A stretch of DNA of 64,000 bases, from the NCBI GenBank assembly GCA_026261815.1, contig JAMPIT010000258.1:12019501-12083500 (forward strand), in the 5' to 3' direction. This document shows, piece by piece, positions 1 through 16,230 of this stretch. Below the pieces are notes generated by a model. It made no database searches. It was given only the letters and a program-made list of their open reading frames with translations, and was not told the origin of the DNA. Positions within the stretch are counted from its first letter, which is position 1, and each line of letters starts with the position of its first letter. The DNA is from Monarcha castaneiventris obscurior (Eukaryota > Chordata > Aves > Passeriformes > Monarchidae). The position numbers were made by a program, and so were the translations under genes.

Positions 1-3000
1 GTTTAGTGACTTGCTTCTGGAAGGCTTGAGTGAGTTGCAGGACTCACTCTAGTGCTGGCTTGTCACAGCTGAGGTCAGCCTTGGCTGTGTAGGAGGATCT
101 CTTGGGCTGTGTGCTCTTAATGCTGCCTAAACAAATCCGATCAAATCCCAGAACCACCCCTCCTTCAAGCTGCAGGTGAAAGTCCACGTAGAAGGTGAGC
201 TCACATCTCAGCGTGCCACAGAACTGGGCGTGAGCAGGAGTGCAAATACTGCAGGTGCCCCTGCTCCTTGGACATGGTGTCAGTCTCTAGGATAAGAGGT
301 GGCTGAAATGCAAGGACTCTGGGAAATGGGCACACTGACAGAATGCCCTGTGATGTTTCCAGGTTCTACTACAAAAGGGGAAGACATCAAGGTAGAAATG
401 CAGAAACTTGTGAAGAACAAAATAATCCTATAAAGGAGTTCATGTGTCACACAGTAGGTAATGACCTTATCTGTTTTTTTAGGGGACAATTATTCAAGTG
501 TTTAAACAAAAGATATTCGAGCATACGGGAAGCAAAATCTCATAGTCTTAAAGACTGTTTTTCAAGGTGTATTTGGTAACAGGGAAGATAGCACTGTAGC
601 AGTAAAACAAAGTATTTACTTTTTTTAAGGCTAGTTTGTTTTCTGTTTATCTGTGCTTATGTGAAGGGATTGCAGGGCCAGAAGTCCTTGAGGAGAGTAC
701 ATGAAGGATTTTCCTTTCTTTTCTTTTGATAATAATTCTGGAGAGGAATAAGGGATAACATAACAAAAAGTAGCAAAGAATTGCAAATACCAGGTATTTG
801 GAGTTTTAAAAATCTAGCAGCTCTAATACGACAAAATTGGAAGATATAAAAGCTTACCACACGTAGCAGATGGATTTCACTGTCTGAAGTAGTTCTGGTG
901 TGATTGGATGTACCCAAATTGTTATTAGCATGATTATCAGATGTCCATCTTATGCACACTGGTCTTTTAATAATAATATTAAAAGTTCTCACTGCTTTTA
1001 AGAGAGTATCTCTGTCTATTATAAATTGTTTAAAGAGCTTAGTAAGCATGTGAGAGGAACTGTAGCCTATGTGTGTTTTCAAAAGGTCTCTGTATGATGA
1101 AAGGAAGGTGTCAACATGGAGAAGGGACATGCTTTCTGGAATCGACTCTTAAAAAATACGAGATTCCAGACTATAAATTCATTGTGACATGAAGATCTCA
1201 TATGGGGCAGGAAGTAGAAGTAATGTAGTCATTGCTGTACGTCCCACTCAGAATCTTAAGTAGTTTAATTTTTGGGGAATAACTTACATAATTGGGGTAT
1301 AACTCGGCACTTCGGCCGGAATAGCACGTCCCCCTCTGTAGGGAGAGAAAGGATGCCTGAATGCTTAGTCACTGTGATACTGGGCAGAAAGTCTGAGTGT
1401 AACTTGGGTGTTACCAGAATTTGTTACCTAAGTGCTAACAGTTAAGGTGAAGAAACTTTTTATTTAAACAGAAGTTCTGATTATTGTGGCGTGTAATGAA
1501 ATCTTTGAAATTAATTACTATGTTGTTACAAAATGGTGGGGGGGGGTGCAGGGAATCTGTCACTAAGCCTTGTTAATTGCACTGTGTGAGTATTTTTGAG
1601 ATACTTAGGAAACATATGGGCTTAATACAGGATTCGTAGTGGAGAAAATGTTGCTTTTAGGATGTGGGTTTCAAACAGTTTATTTGAAATACTAATTTTG
1701 AATTAACTGAAAGAGCGCCTTTAAAAGAAAGGTACAAAGAAAAGGATGATCTGGTAAAAGAGTAGCTTTATTCCAGGTGGACCTCAGCAACAACTTCTTG
1801 CCTCAGCTGTAAAGGTAATTGATTCTATAACCCTGTGGCTTCCAGTGTGCCAAAAATGCAAGTGAGTCCTGAGAGATTTGGTGGCAAAGGGAACCGGTTC
1901 CTTCTTTCGATACCCTTTGGCCTCTATTGCATTTGAAATAATAACTACATATTTGCTAAAAGTTCTTGCTTTCTAAAATACTCTGGTGAAATTTTTGGCT
2001 TTATTCTCTCTTTACCTTTTCCACGCATGTTCTAAGGAGAATGTAAAAAAACCCAGATAAATAATTAGGCAGATCCTGTATTCCCTCGACGGAATCTAGT
2101 AAATTCTGTTGCAGAAATTGGAAAAGATAATGGTGTGAGGATTAGGAGGATGACGCAAATTAAGAAAGTGAAAGAAAAGTCCCAGATCTTTTTCTAGTAC
2201 TTTCTGGTTAAGGAAGCATTTTCTGATCAGTCTCTTGCAAGTTTGAGCAGGTTCTAGAAAGCAGCTTCAAATATAATGCTCCCTGAGTCAGAGGATTAGT
2301 GGGTTTTATTGTTAGAAGGAAGGCAGCTGAGCTTAATGACCTCCATAATAGTAACTTCATAATTCAGCCTAGAAGTGTCTTCATACAGGCAACATCTAGA
2401 TAGGGGCAAAAGTGGTGTATTTTAATATCTTGTTCCAGGGAGGAGTAATTTTTCAGTTGTGTTAATCTGTCTTGTAGTTCATTGCCCTACTGATAAGCAT
2501 AGCTGATTTCTTGACCTATAGCTCTTAACAGAGGTACAGAAGAAATCTTGCAGGCTAAAACTTCATAGCATTTTCTCTATGGAGCATGAGAAATACTTGA
2601 GTAGTAGAATTTGCTTTATATATTTTAAAACAAATGTGTAAGAACCAAGTATTTTTCTATTATTAGCATCTCATCAGGTTAAAGCTATTTGCTTGGAATG
2701 TTGATATTTCCTATTCCACAGAAGAAGGCTGAGACAGCATTTACATTTTGGTCTGTTTTAATTTAGTGGCTTGAGTTGTGGTAAACAAAGTGGTATGTTT
2801 TGCTCAGATTCATTCCTACTTCTTAATAGTACATGGCTACGGTCAGCTGTGGTAATAATAAAAATTCTATTTTTAAAGAAATGAAATTTTGCTTTCTGAA
2901 GCTTTGTAGTTGATTTGGGTGTAAAATTCTTCATAGCCTTTGCTGGAAAGGGTACAGATCCGCGTTGATATATTTGGAAAAGAGTTATGTACAGCTGTCT

Positions 3001-3150
3001 CTATAGAAACAGTGAAGTAAAATGCTATAATTACTCTAGATGGGCTTCTGCGTGTCTCTTGGGACAGATAAGCCTCCAGAGCTGACTGGATGCCGCCCTG
3101 TTGGTGAAAGGCGCTGTTAGCACTCGGTTTTAACCTTTAAACTTGCGTTG
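1..3150. other. Upstream non-coding flank of DNAJB4
   Basis: No coding exon, RNA gene or clear transposon could be supported here. The DNA is AT-rich with a G-run near 1535-1543. Short open frames on both strands, for example a 157-codon one on the minus strand at 657-1130, have no recognisable domain. In mammals FUBP1 lies divergently upstream, and longer DNAJB4 transcripts start near it. This stretch could therefore be intergenic or the 3' part of a long first DNAJB4 intron. Nothing in the sequence decides between these. Confidence 0.6.
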
Positions 3151-3251
3151 CTCGGGCAGGGACACAGAATTGGGCGCTGCGCGCAGGCGCCTGAGAGCGG
3201 GAGCCGTGCGGGCTGGGGCGGCGGGGAAGTGACGTCCGCTGCTGCTCGGCC

Positions 3252-3259
3252 TTCTAGAA
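3252..3259. promoter_or_regulatory. Heat-shock element (TTCnnGAA)
   Basis: TTCTAGAA is an exact head-to-head pair of HSF1 half-sites, about 70 bp upstream of the TATA box. A third canonical NGAAN unit is not present in correct phase on either side, so this is a two-unit element that would usually need cooperative or flanking weak sites. Its place in a DnaJ-family promoter makes it credible. Confidence 0.65.
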
Positions 3260-3324
3260 AGAGCGCAGGCACGGCCTGGTGGGAGGGCTCTGCGGAGGGC
3301 TGGGCCGGCCCGCTCTGCAATCGT

Positions 3325-3331
3325 TTATAAA
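3325..3331 (+). promoter_or_regulatory. TATA box of DNAJB4
   Basis: TTATAAA lies directly downstream of the GC-rich block and about 200 bp upstream of the start codon. It sits 66 bp 3' of the heat-shock element pair, a normal arrangement for inducible chaperone promoters. Confidence 0.6.
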
Positions 3332-3379
3332 CCAGCTGCGGGGCACGGAATGAAATACGGAGAAGCGGTCTAGTCTTAT

Positions 3380-3455
3380 GTATGTAGTGTTTGTTGTTTT
3401 GTAGCAGCTCTGTTTGTTTCAGTTCTACATTTGATTTTTATTTTTCCTTTTCTAG
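3380..3455 (+). other. Possible short 5'UTR intron or distal-exon acceptor
   Basis: A GTATGT donor-like site at 3380 and a strong acceptor (pyrimidine-rich tract ending TTTTCTAG at 3455) bracket 76 bp in the DNAJB4 leader. The acceptor could join the local leader or a distal upstream first exon, as in mammalian long transcripts. If unspliced, the leader keeps a start-stop ATG TAG at 3382-3387 and an 8-codon upstream frame at 3378-3404. Splicing would remove both. Only RNA data can tell. Confidence 0.4.
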
Positions 3456-3530
3456 CATCTCCACCTTGCTAAGACACTGGACGCTGCTTTCTTTACAGCA
3501 ACGAAAATCTGAATTTCTCCAACACTCAGG

Positions 3531-8481
<4,951 letters not shown>

Positions 8482-9169
8482 AATGGAAAACTGTGTATGT
8501 CAACAGATTAAAATAGGACACTGGAAATGCAGAAGACTGACAAGTCTGTGCTTTAAAAGTGCAATCTGTAACACCTAGTGGAATCTTTGTTTTTTTGTTT
8601 TGTGGGATGGGTGGGGGGAAAATACTGTAATGCTGCATGAGAAGAAAAGGGTTTAAGTAGAAGTCATACAGGTGAATTCTGCAGTAAAAATTACAGGGAA
8701 AACCACTCATTTTATTTTACATCTTCCTAATCAGCAAAGTTTAGTCATTATTTTGCTTAATATAAATGCAGTAATTTTTTTACAAAGTCAGTGCATATTT
8801 TCTGATACAGTACTTGAGCCTCCAAGTACTTTATTTCTTATATCCTTACCCTGTCTGTAACATTACACATTTATACAGAAATTTGAGATAGTAGAAATAC
8901 ACAAAGGTATAAATATTTTAAAGAGCAAAACATGAGAGAGATCATTTCAGTATGTTGCCTTCCACTGCACAAAGCATAGGCTGGAAGAATCAGCTTGGAC
9001 CCCTGAACTGCCCCCCTGTGCAATGAAAGCCTTCTCTTTATTGCCCCAGAAAGTGCCAGGACTGCATTGTGATTCTGGCAAAGGGCACATGGCCTGAGGA
9101 GCCAGAGTAGCCATTTGCTGTGGGATAGTTCCTCAGCCTTCAGGCAGAACAGCAAGAAGGGATTCCTGA

Positions 9170-10651
9170 AGGACATGAACAGCAAAGGGTGAGCCTGCTG
9201 TCAAATGGGGCAGGGAAGCTGGTGACCAATGACATGGAGAAGGCTGAGGTACTCTGTGCTGCCCTTGCATCAGACACTACCAGTAAAGCCATGCAGGAAT
9301 TCCAGGCCCCTGAGACTAGAGGGGAAATCTGGAACCTTGGTGGTGGAAGACCGGGTTAGGGTGCACTTTAACTTGAAATCTGTGAGCCTGACATTGCACC
9401 CTAGTGTTGAGGGAGCTGGCTAATGCCATTGCAGGGCCTCTTACTTGTCTTTGAACGGTCAGGGAGATTGAAAGATGTTCCAGTAGACTGAAAGAAAGAA
9501 AATACCACTCTTCAAGAAAACCAAGAAGGAAGATTTGGGAATCTACAGGCTAATCAGCTTCACCTAAGTCCTTGATAATGTGATGGAAAAGACTCCTCCT
9601 GGAAAGCATTTCTAAAAGGTGATCAAGGGTAGTCAGCATAGGTGTACAACAGGGAAATCTTGCTTGACCAATCTTACTGCCATCTACAGTGAGTTTTAGG
9701 GGTGTTGGGGAACTGTCTATGTTGGTTATCTTTTACATCAGTAGACAGACTGGTGAAGTACAGGTTAGATAGGTAGAAAGTGAGATGGATTAAAAGCTGG
9801 CTAAATGAGGGAGCACAGGAGGTTTAATCGGTGGCACAAAGTCCAGCTGGAGGCAAGTCAGTAGTAGTGTACCCTCTGGCTCAGTACTGGGGCCAATACT
9901 AGTCAGCATCATTAATGACCTGAATTATTGGATGGAGTATAAACTGGGAGGAGTAGCTGGTGCCACCAGCTGATGTACTGCCTTTCAAAGGGACCTCAAC
10001 AGGCTGAAGAACTGGACAGAGGATTCTCACAAAGTTCAGTAAGGGGGAATGCAAAATCTTGCTCAGTTGGGGAGTAACTGACCAGCAAACTGTCGATGAC
10101 TGGCTGTGAGCTGGCAGTGTAGCCTTGTGGCAACAGAGGCCAAAGCTTTGCTAGGAGGTATGGGGAGATGATTCTTCTTCCTCGTTACTCTCAGCACTGA
10201 TGAGGATACATCTGGAGTACTGGATTCCCTGGTACTTGAAGGGTGTAAACTTAGTGGAGCAGCTCCAACACAGGACCATGTATGAGAGGCTGAGAGAGCT
10301 GCAACTTGCCAGCCTGAGGAAGAAAAGACTTGGGGGAGATCTTGGCACCTGATGGGAGGGAATGAAGATGGAGGAGCCAGGCTCTTCTCAGTAGCTCTCA
10401 GTGACAGGACTAAATGGACACAAGGTAGACGTAAGTTAGTTAGGTATTCCACAAGGAAACACCTTTTTACTGAGAGGATGATAAAAACACTGGAACAGGT
10501 TTCCTAGAGAGGTTGAAGAGTTGCTATCCCTGGATACTCACAGCCTGGCTGGACATTGTGCAGGGCAGCCTGCTCCAGCTGACCATGTGTGAGCAGGGGT
10601 GTTGGACTTCATGATGCCAAGAAGTTTCTTACAAGCAAAATGATTCTGTGA
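9170..10651 (+). mobile_element. CR1 LINE, 5'-truncated, plus orientation
   Basis: This is a degenerate non-LTR retrotransposon copy of about 1.5 kb. It matches remembered CR1 3' sequence in order: an 'ATGACATGGAGAAGGCTGAGG' block near 9230, a TTTGAACGGTCAGG-type block near 9450, the reverse-transcriptase region around 9650-10050, a GAACAGGTTTCCTAGAGAGG block near 10495, and a terminal ATTCTGTGA at 10643-10651. All frames are broken by stops and indels, so it is dead. It lies 0.7 kb after the DNAJB4 stop, in sense orientation. Confidence 0.85.
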
Positions 10652-11940
10652 ACTCGGACTTAGCACTTTTTGCTAGACAGTGCTATGGGCCCTGTTCTGT
10701 AAATGAGGCTTAGCCCAAAGATGATGCTGCTCCTGTGACAACTCCCAAGGGAGCAGGTCTGTGCTGGATTGGAAAGATGCACAAAGAGCCCTGTAAAACC
10801 ATTTGGCTAGGGTAGGTATCTAAAGATCATGCTGATCTGAAGTATTTATTACTTTCAAAGGCCAAACTTTACTCTCACGAAGAAGAAGGAAGAACCTAGG
10901 TCCTAACTAAAGCAAAGTTTGCTTAAGATGAAATGTGGGATAGGGGTTGCCCAGAAACTTTCATATGCTTGAATTGAGGTTGTTTTTTTTTTTTTTTTAA
11001 ATTCAAATGTGAGTTAGTTGTCTTTAGAGTTAAAAGATGCATAGAGAGATGGAGAGCCCTCTATAATAGTCTAGTTTTATAATACAGTAATAGGGCTGGT
11101 TCCCTTGATTGCAGCATGGTATTGGTGAAAGAAATGCCTTGTGGGCATGCTTTATTACTTGAGTTTAAAACCATAATACAGTGCTTTAACAACACTTTCA
11201 AAGGGTTTGGGATTTTTTTTGTTGTTTTTCATAAGAAAATATGTTAAGATTTGCTGTCAGCCTTTTGCCTGTGGAAATTTAGAAGTTACCTGCTCTGTTA
11301 GGTAGCCTAAGAAATAGCAGTGTTATATATGTGACTCTCTGCAGGAAAGTAAATCATATGGAGGTTGGGATTTAATTTACAATAATTTTTAATGAGTGTA
11401 AGAAGAATCCCATTTCTTTTACTTAAAGGAATAGAATTTCTGTGGGGTATTGTTCAAGTCAGTTTTTCAATTGCAGATCTCTTCATGCAGTATCAGTTAA
11501 TTGTAGTCCTAAATCTACAAGAAGTAAACAATTGCTGGAGCAGTATCACAAAGAAAAAAAGTTGCTGCTTCGTGCTTCTGCATATTGTTAATACTATATA
11601 TTGTTTGTTGAAAAAATTTCCATTTCAGTATGTTCCGTATTGCATTTCTTATGTGGTTTTTAAGTAAAAAGTGTGAAGTTGGTTTTTAACTTTCTCTTCT
11701 ATTTTGTTATGATGGCAAATGCTACAAGCTACACAACTTTAAATCATATCAACCTAAAATACCTATTTGTCAGTTAAAAGCTAATGGAATCAAGCATTTT
11801 GTAATCCAGAATCTTGTAACCATATCCAACTTGTAAAAAAAAAAGTTACAGCAACTAGGACTATTTTTTTGTAACCATCTTCAGGTAAGAGGCGTAGTGT
11901 TAAATTGAGGAATTGCAGTATCTTGTGTATTTCGAGGTGT

Positions 11941-11958
11941 ATATATATATATATATAT
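11941..11958. repeat. (AT)9 microsatellite
   Basis: A pure AT dinucleotide run is followed by GTGTA. It is likely length-polymorphic. Confidence 0.9.
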
Positions 11959-12027
11959 GTGTATAGCAAACTAAATTTTTCCAACTGTTTTCAAGCTGAA
12001 AATATAAAACTTAGAGGACTGGTATGA

Positions 12028-12033
12028 AATAAA
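12028..12033 (+). terminator. Candidate distal poly(A) signal for DNAJB4
   Basis: AATAAA is followed within about 25 bp by a T/GT-rich stretch (CTTGTATTTCTTTTGTTATGG). Another AATAAA lies at about 12214-12219. Either could end DNAJB4 transcripts; assignment to the gene is inferred from strand and position only. Confidence 0.4.
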
Positions 12034-12060
12034 TGCTTGTATTTCTTTTGTTATGGAGAG

Positions 12061-15000
12061 GTAACAAAGTATATGTTTCAGAAACCAGCATGTAGAATTA
12101 CTTCAAAATATGAGAGGGAGCATTAATATCTATCTAATCCAGGATTCACAAAAAAATATTTTTCTAATCAAAAATGTGCTTAAAAGCTATGTTTTAAAAC
12201 CCACTTGATTATTTAATAAAGTTACTTGGGAGAAGGAAGCAAATACTCAGTCAACTACTATATTTGTAACTACTGAAATACATGAAAATAAAATGGTCAT
12301 TCATGAAATTGGGACGAGAAGGGTCTTTGATCTCTTGAAGGTTCCTTAGGTACCATAGAAAGTACAAGTCATATAGTTGCTTTGGAATTCATCCAGCAAG
12401 TCTGAAAACCTGTGCTTCTAAAGATCCTTTTTTTAATCTCACCAACATCAAGCCTTAGGATAACCTCAAGCTGTTGGGAGAGTAGTCAAGCTCCATTTCA
12501 ACCCTTTCTCCTTCCTGCCATGCAGTGCTCCTCTGCTTGCTGCACAGCTTGCTGCTGTCATGAGGGGGTTAGCATTCCATTCTTTCACTCAGCCATTTTT
12601 GTATTAGCTGTGCTGAAAGCTTCCTGAAGCCTGTGGTGCACTGAACAAACGCACTCCACTCTTTTCTAGTATGTGCATCTTATGTGCTAGTCTGACTCAC
12701 TGGAAGCAGACTTTTTTGGGGTCAAATAGGTTTTCCTTTAACAGTGAAGTTTGCTGTAACTTAGGGTGAAATTCTGTGTGCTTGAATTCATGTACTAGAC
12801 CCTAAAAAACATGGGTTGTGAACATGCTACTGTAAATATAATTAAGAAACAATTTTACTTTTCCAGTTAGTAAATGCTAGTCCTCTTTTGCAGCTGACAT
12901 GAGTAGTTCTTACTATATAACTTACTGAACACACTCTGTTAGAACCAGGGAATTTGTCGTACAGCCACTTCCTGTTCAGCTCCCAAACTGAGCAAATAGC
13001 AAATAACTAATCTCATAAGGTGCAGAATCTCAACTCTTCATTTGTCAGTTTGCTCAGCAATGGACTATTGGATCGCATGATTTGTTTCCTTCAGGCTTCT
13101 CCAATTAATTGTTCTGTTATTTAAACAGTGAAAAGAGACCTACTGTTGATCCCCTTGGGTGTAGAAGGTGTAAGTGCCGTGTGCTTGTTGCCCTGGAGTT
13201 ACTGGCTTGCCGAGGGAGGAGCTATATAACAACAATCTTGTTAGTTGTGGTTGATTGCTTGATCAAGAACAAATTGCCATGTTCACAGCCCTGCTGCCCT
13301 GCATTCAAAAACCCCCAAACCCCGCCCAACCAGCACCTAAAATACCATATAGCATTTCCCTGAATAAGGACAGATGCCCCATGTGTAGTGAAACACTCAC
13401 TGATAGTGGCATTTCGTATCCAGTAATGTGACTGTTGCACATACATTCTCCACACACGATTCTTGAATCCCAAGTATTAGGTGTGAGAAACTGAAGAATG
13501 GGGTAGCCTGTACTGTGCAATATACTTGGGATAAAAGGATCAAACCCATTTTTAAGTACATAGTTTATTTTTCTTTCTAAAACCAAGGCTAATAGTTTTA
13601 TTTAAGTTGTTAGCTCTCTTCTTCAAAAAGTTTTGGATCCTTAGTATCTTGAGTTGCTGGAGACTCATTTGCATTGATGATCTAGTTTTACTATGTGTTA
13701 ATTAGTGTTGGCAGGTATTTCCCTAGAAGGGTGCATGTTCAAGGGAGTCTGAAAACAGGATATGTTGTAGTTAAAGAAAGTGTCTTCTGTCCATTACAGC
13801 CTTCTTTTAATTGAGCTTCTCAGCAGTCTGACTCATTTACAGCTGTACAGATCACCCAGTCAGCACTGTGCTATGCTGGTCAAATCTAAATCATTGAAAC
13901 TGCTAATCCATGATCTGAGCAATATTAATCAATAGTACTTGTAGATTAGGAAAAAAGAAGTCCATGGTAATGTACCTCTTCAGTGAGATGAAACTCGGTG
14001 TTGAACACCTATTTACACTTTCTTCCAAAGCTGGGGACTACTAGGGCAGTTTCACGCAGATGCTTCTCTAGATTTGGGTTTTGAAAATAATTTAGCATGT
14101 GTGCAATGTCATCTTCCTCCAATTTAAATGACACAAAAAAGGTTTCATTTCACTTGTTACATCATATAACTAATGATGGCATATACATGCTCCATACTGT
14201 TTGTATCCTCAGTTTAGTTGGTCAACTGCATTGGCCTTGTCATTTTTTCTTTCCATGGTTAAAAGCGGATGCTATTGCTCCAAGCTGCAGGTAGGATCAG
14301 CATAGTTTTTGCCAGCTTCAGCTGTTTTTCTCCATCCACCTCCATATGAAACATGGAAACATTCACACGTCCACTGAAGAAAGTTTTCCAATGGATACCT
14401 AAATTAGGACTGTTAATGTCCATGAGTTTTTTTAAAATAAATCTGCACAACCTCTGTATATGTGGAAACTTGACTGTGTTCATTTAGTAAGTCTCATTAA
14501 CAAAATTAAAATCAGTATGACTGTAAACAGTAATTTCTGGGGTTTATGGTTCCATTATTTTTTCACAAGAAAAGGAGTAAGTAGAGACAAGACATAAATA
14601 CTTGTCACAAATTCCTTTATAATACATTTTAGTAAATGGGAAAAGGCTTCTTTAAAAGAAGCTTTCTATTTAAAATTGAAAAACAGCAAAACCCCCTAAA
14701 TATCAAGATGAACATGAACAGTTTGGTACTGTTAGTTAATCTATTTTGTCTCACTGCAATGTCATCCAGTGAATGCCAACATGCTGTCTGAATTGCATTG
14801 CAGTAATGGGAAAAAGACATACAGTTCTGCAAATTCAGAGGAACCTTCAGTTCAAGTTTTGTGGTTTAAAACTAAACTGGAAAGTCAACTATTAAAGTGT
14901 AGGGATAAGTTTATGGTGCAGTTTTGTTGGGTTTTTTATTGGTGGAAATTCCTACAAAATTAGTAACAATATTGAATCCAATTGTCTCCTACTAGAATGG

Positions 15001-15780
15001 GATACAAGCCATTTTTGAGTATTCATTAAAATCTACCGCATGCTATCTTGGAGAAGCTGAAGTCAAATTGGCTTCAAATCTTTTTTACCTCACAGCATAA
15101 GCAGTTTAAAATCTGTGTGTAATCAGAGATGCTCTGATTAGATCTGTTAAGAACTTTGACTCTGGGCTGCCTCACCATAATTCATTGTCTCTGCCTGCCT
15201 GATCTGACTCCATGTGTCAGAATCCTTTTTCTCTGCAATGGTTTATCTTTTTTTATTCTGAAAGTCAGAAGATATGGTAAGGCAGTGCTGCTTCTCTCTG
15301 CGGCTTTAGAGCAGTTTCCTTTACGAGTGCTGAATGTTGCCTCATGAATTTTGCACTCTTCACATCTTGGGTGGATTCAGTACACTACCGAAAATGGAGC
15401 AGTTCCACTGAGTTGAGTGTAGTTACTTTGGATCCCAGATGTCTCCCGTAATGTGAGCATCTAACTGTACGATACGTAGCTGTTTCACAGTAGAGAAGGA
15501 AACGTTTTGAAGCCGTTCAATGTTACAAATACTTGAAAAGCATTTTCTGTGTTAAATCTCAGTATTTCAAAGCTGTTGCCAGTACAACAGGAAGGCTCTT
15601 AAGCTTTGGTTATATGACTGTTGCTTTATTAACCCTTAAAGATTTATGGATAGTCTATGATAAATGAGACAGAGTTGCCTGAAGTCCTTGTATACTCCAG
15701 GTTTTCTTTTATATCCTGGATCTAAATCTATACTAATCAGTATCCAGTACTTCGCTATTAGCTGAAATCCCTGAACTGGT
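12061..15780. other. DNAJB4-GIPC2 intergenic spacer
   Basis: No exon or transposon could be supported. The DNA is AT-rich with scattered short open frames lacking recognisable domains. A small inverted repeat (GCTTCTT/AAGAAGC) sits at 14646-14662. The spacer ends at the CpG island of GIPC2. Confidence 0.6.
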
Positions 15781-15956
15781 GAGTGGAATGTCGGTAAAGG
15801 ACCCCGCTGTGGCGGAGGCGCGAAGGGTCTGAGCTCAGGCGGGGCAGCGCCGCGGCCCCGAGCTGCCCGGAGGGGATAGGGGCGGCCGGGAGCTGCCCGG
15901 GAGGGAGCAGGGGCAGGGGCGGGGGCGGCCGGGCGCTGCCCCGGAGGGGTAGGGGC

Positions 15957-16082
15957 GTTCCGTGCCCTCAGCAGCCGGAGCGGGGCAGGGGCAGGGGCGT
16001 TCCGTGCCCTCAGCAGCCGGAGCGGGGCAGGGGCAGGGGCGTTCCGTGCCCTCAGCAGCCGGAGCGGGGCGGGGCGGGGCGG
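15957..16082. repeat. 42-bp tandem repeat, three copies, in GIPC2 5' region
   Basis: Units start at 15957, 15999 and 16041, each beginning GTTCCGTGCCCTCAGCAGCC. The first two are nearly identical over all 42 bp; the third diverges at its end into four GGGGC units. Because 42 is a multiple of three, every frame on both strands repeats as a 14-residue unit, which explains the open frames seen there on both strands. Similar but more diverged GGGCAGGGGC blocks lie just upstream. Confidence 0.9.
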
Positions 16083-16089
16083 GGTCGGG
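16066..16089 (+). promoter_or_regulatory. G-quadruplex-capable run / clustered Sp1 boxes
   Basis: Four consecutive GGGG tracts separated by single C or T bases are followed by a GGG. This meets the usual G3+N1-7 rule for a G-quadruplex on the + strand. It also reads as overlapping Sp1 sites, about 110-130 bp upstream of the GIPC2 start codon. Confidence 0.6.
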
Positions 16090-16107
16090 CCGCACCTGGC
16101 GGCCGCG

Positions 16108-16230
16108 ATGGCCGCGGGGTCGGGGCGGTGCCGCGCCGGGGGCAGAGTCCAGCTCGGGCGGCGGCGGCCGCAGGAGCCCGGGGCCGGCGCGGAAGATGCC
16201 GCTGGGGCTGAGGAGCAAGAAGAAGGATAA
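16108..16230 (+). other. Upstream ORF overlapping the GIPC2 start
   Basis: An ATG at 16108 in strong context (G at -3, G at +4) opens a 40-codon frame that ends at TAA 16228-16230. That is 35 bases beyond the GIPC2 ATG and in a different frame. If the transcript starts upstream of 16108, this frame should reduce GIPC2 translation. Its product is Gly/Arg-rich and has no recognisable domain. Confidence 0.5.

Larger units (their letters stand above)
3160..3355 (+). promoter_or_regulatory. DNAJB4: DNAJB4 heat-shock-type core promoter
   Basis: A short GC-rich block stands out from AT-rich surroundings just before the DNAJB4 coding exon. In order it holds a CRE/ATF-like TGACGTC at 3230-3236, a perfect inverted HSF half-site pair TTCTAGAA at 3252-3259, GC-rich sequence, and a TATA box TTATAAA at 3325-3331. 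That TATA position predicts a start site near 3355, about 175 bp before the ATG. The layout suits a stress-inducible HSP40 gene. The motifs are visible; their use is inferred. Confidence 0.7.
8482..12060 (+). other. DNAJB4: Probable DNAJB4 3'UTR, interrupted by a CR1 element
   Basis: No convincing AATAAA lies between the stop and the CR1 copy that begins near 9170. The first good poly(A) signal with a T/GT-rich downstream stretch is at 12028-12033. This suggests a long 3'UTR of about 3.5 kb that includes the CR1, but weaker variant signals nearer the stop could give a short form. The part at 10.7-12.0 kb is AT-rich, with an (AT)9 run at 11941-11958. Confidence 0.4.

Noticed and set aside
657..1130. 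157-codon minus-strand open frame upstream of DNAJB4
   Set aside because: No domain and unusual composition; it does not resemble any FUBP1 exon I know. Likely chance.
10063..10452. 129-codon minus-strand open frame
   Set aside because: It is antisense to a CR1 LINE copy, so it is a shadow of repeat sequence.
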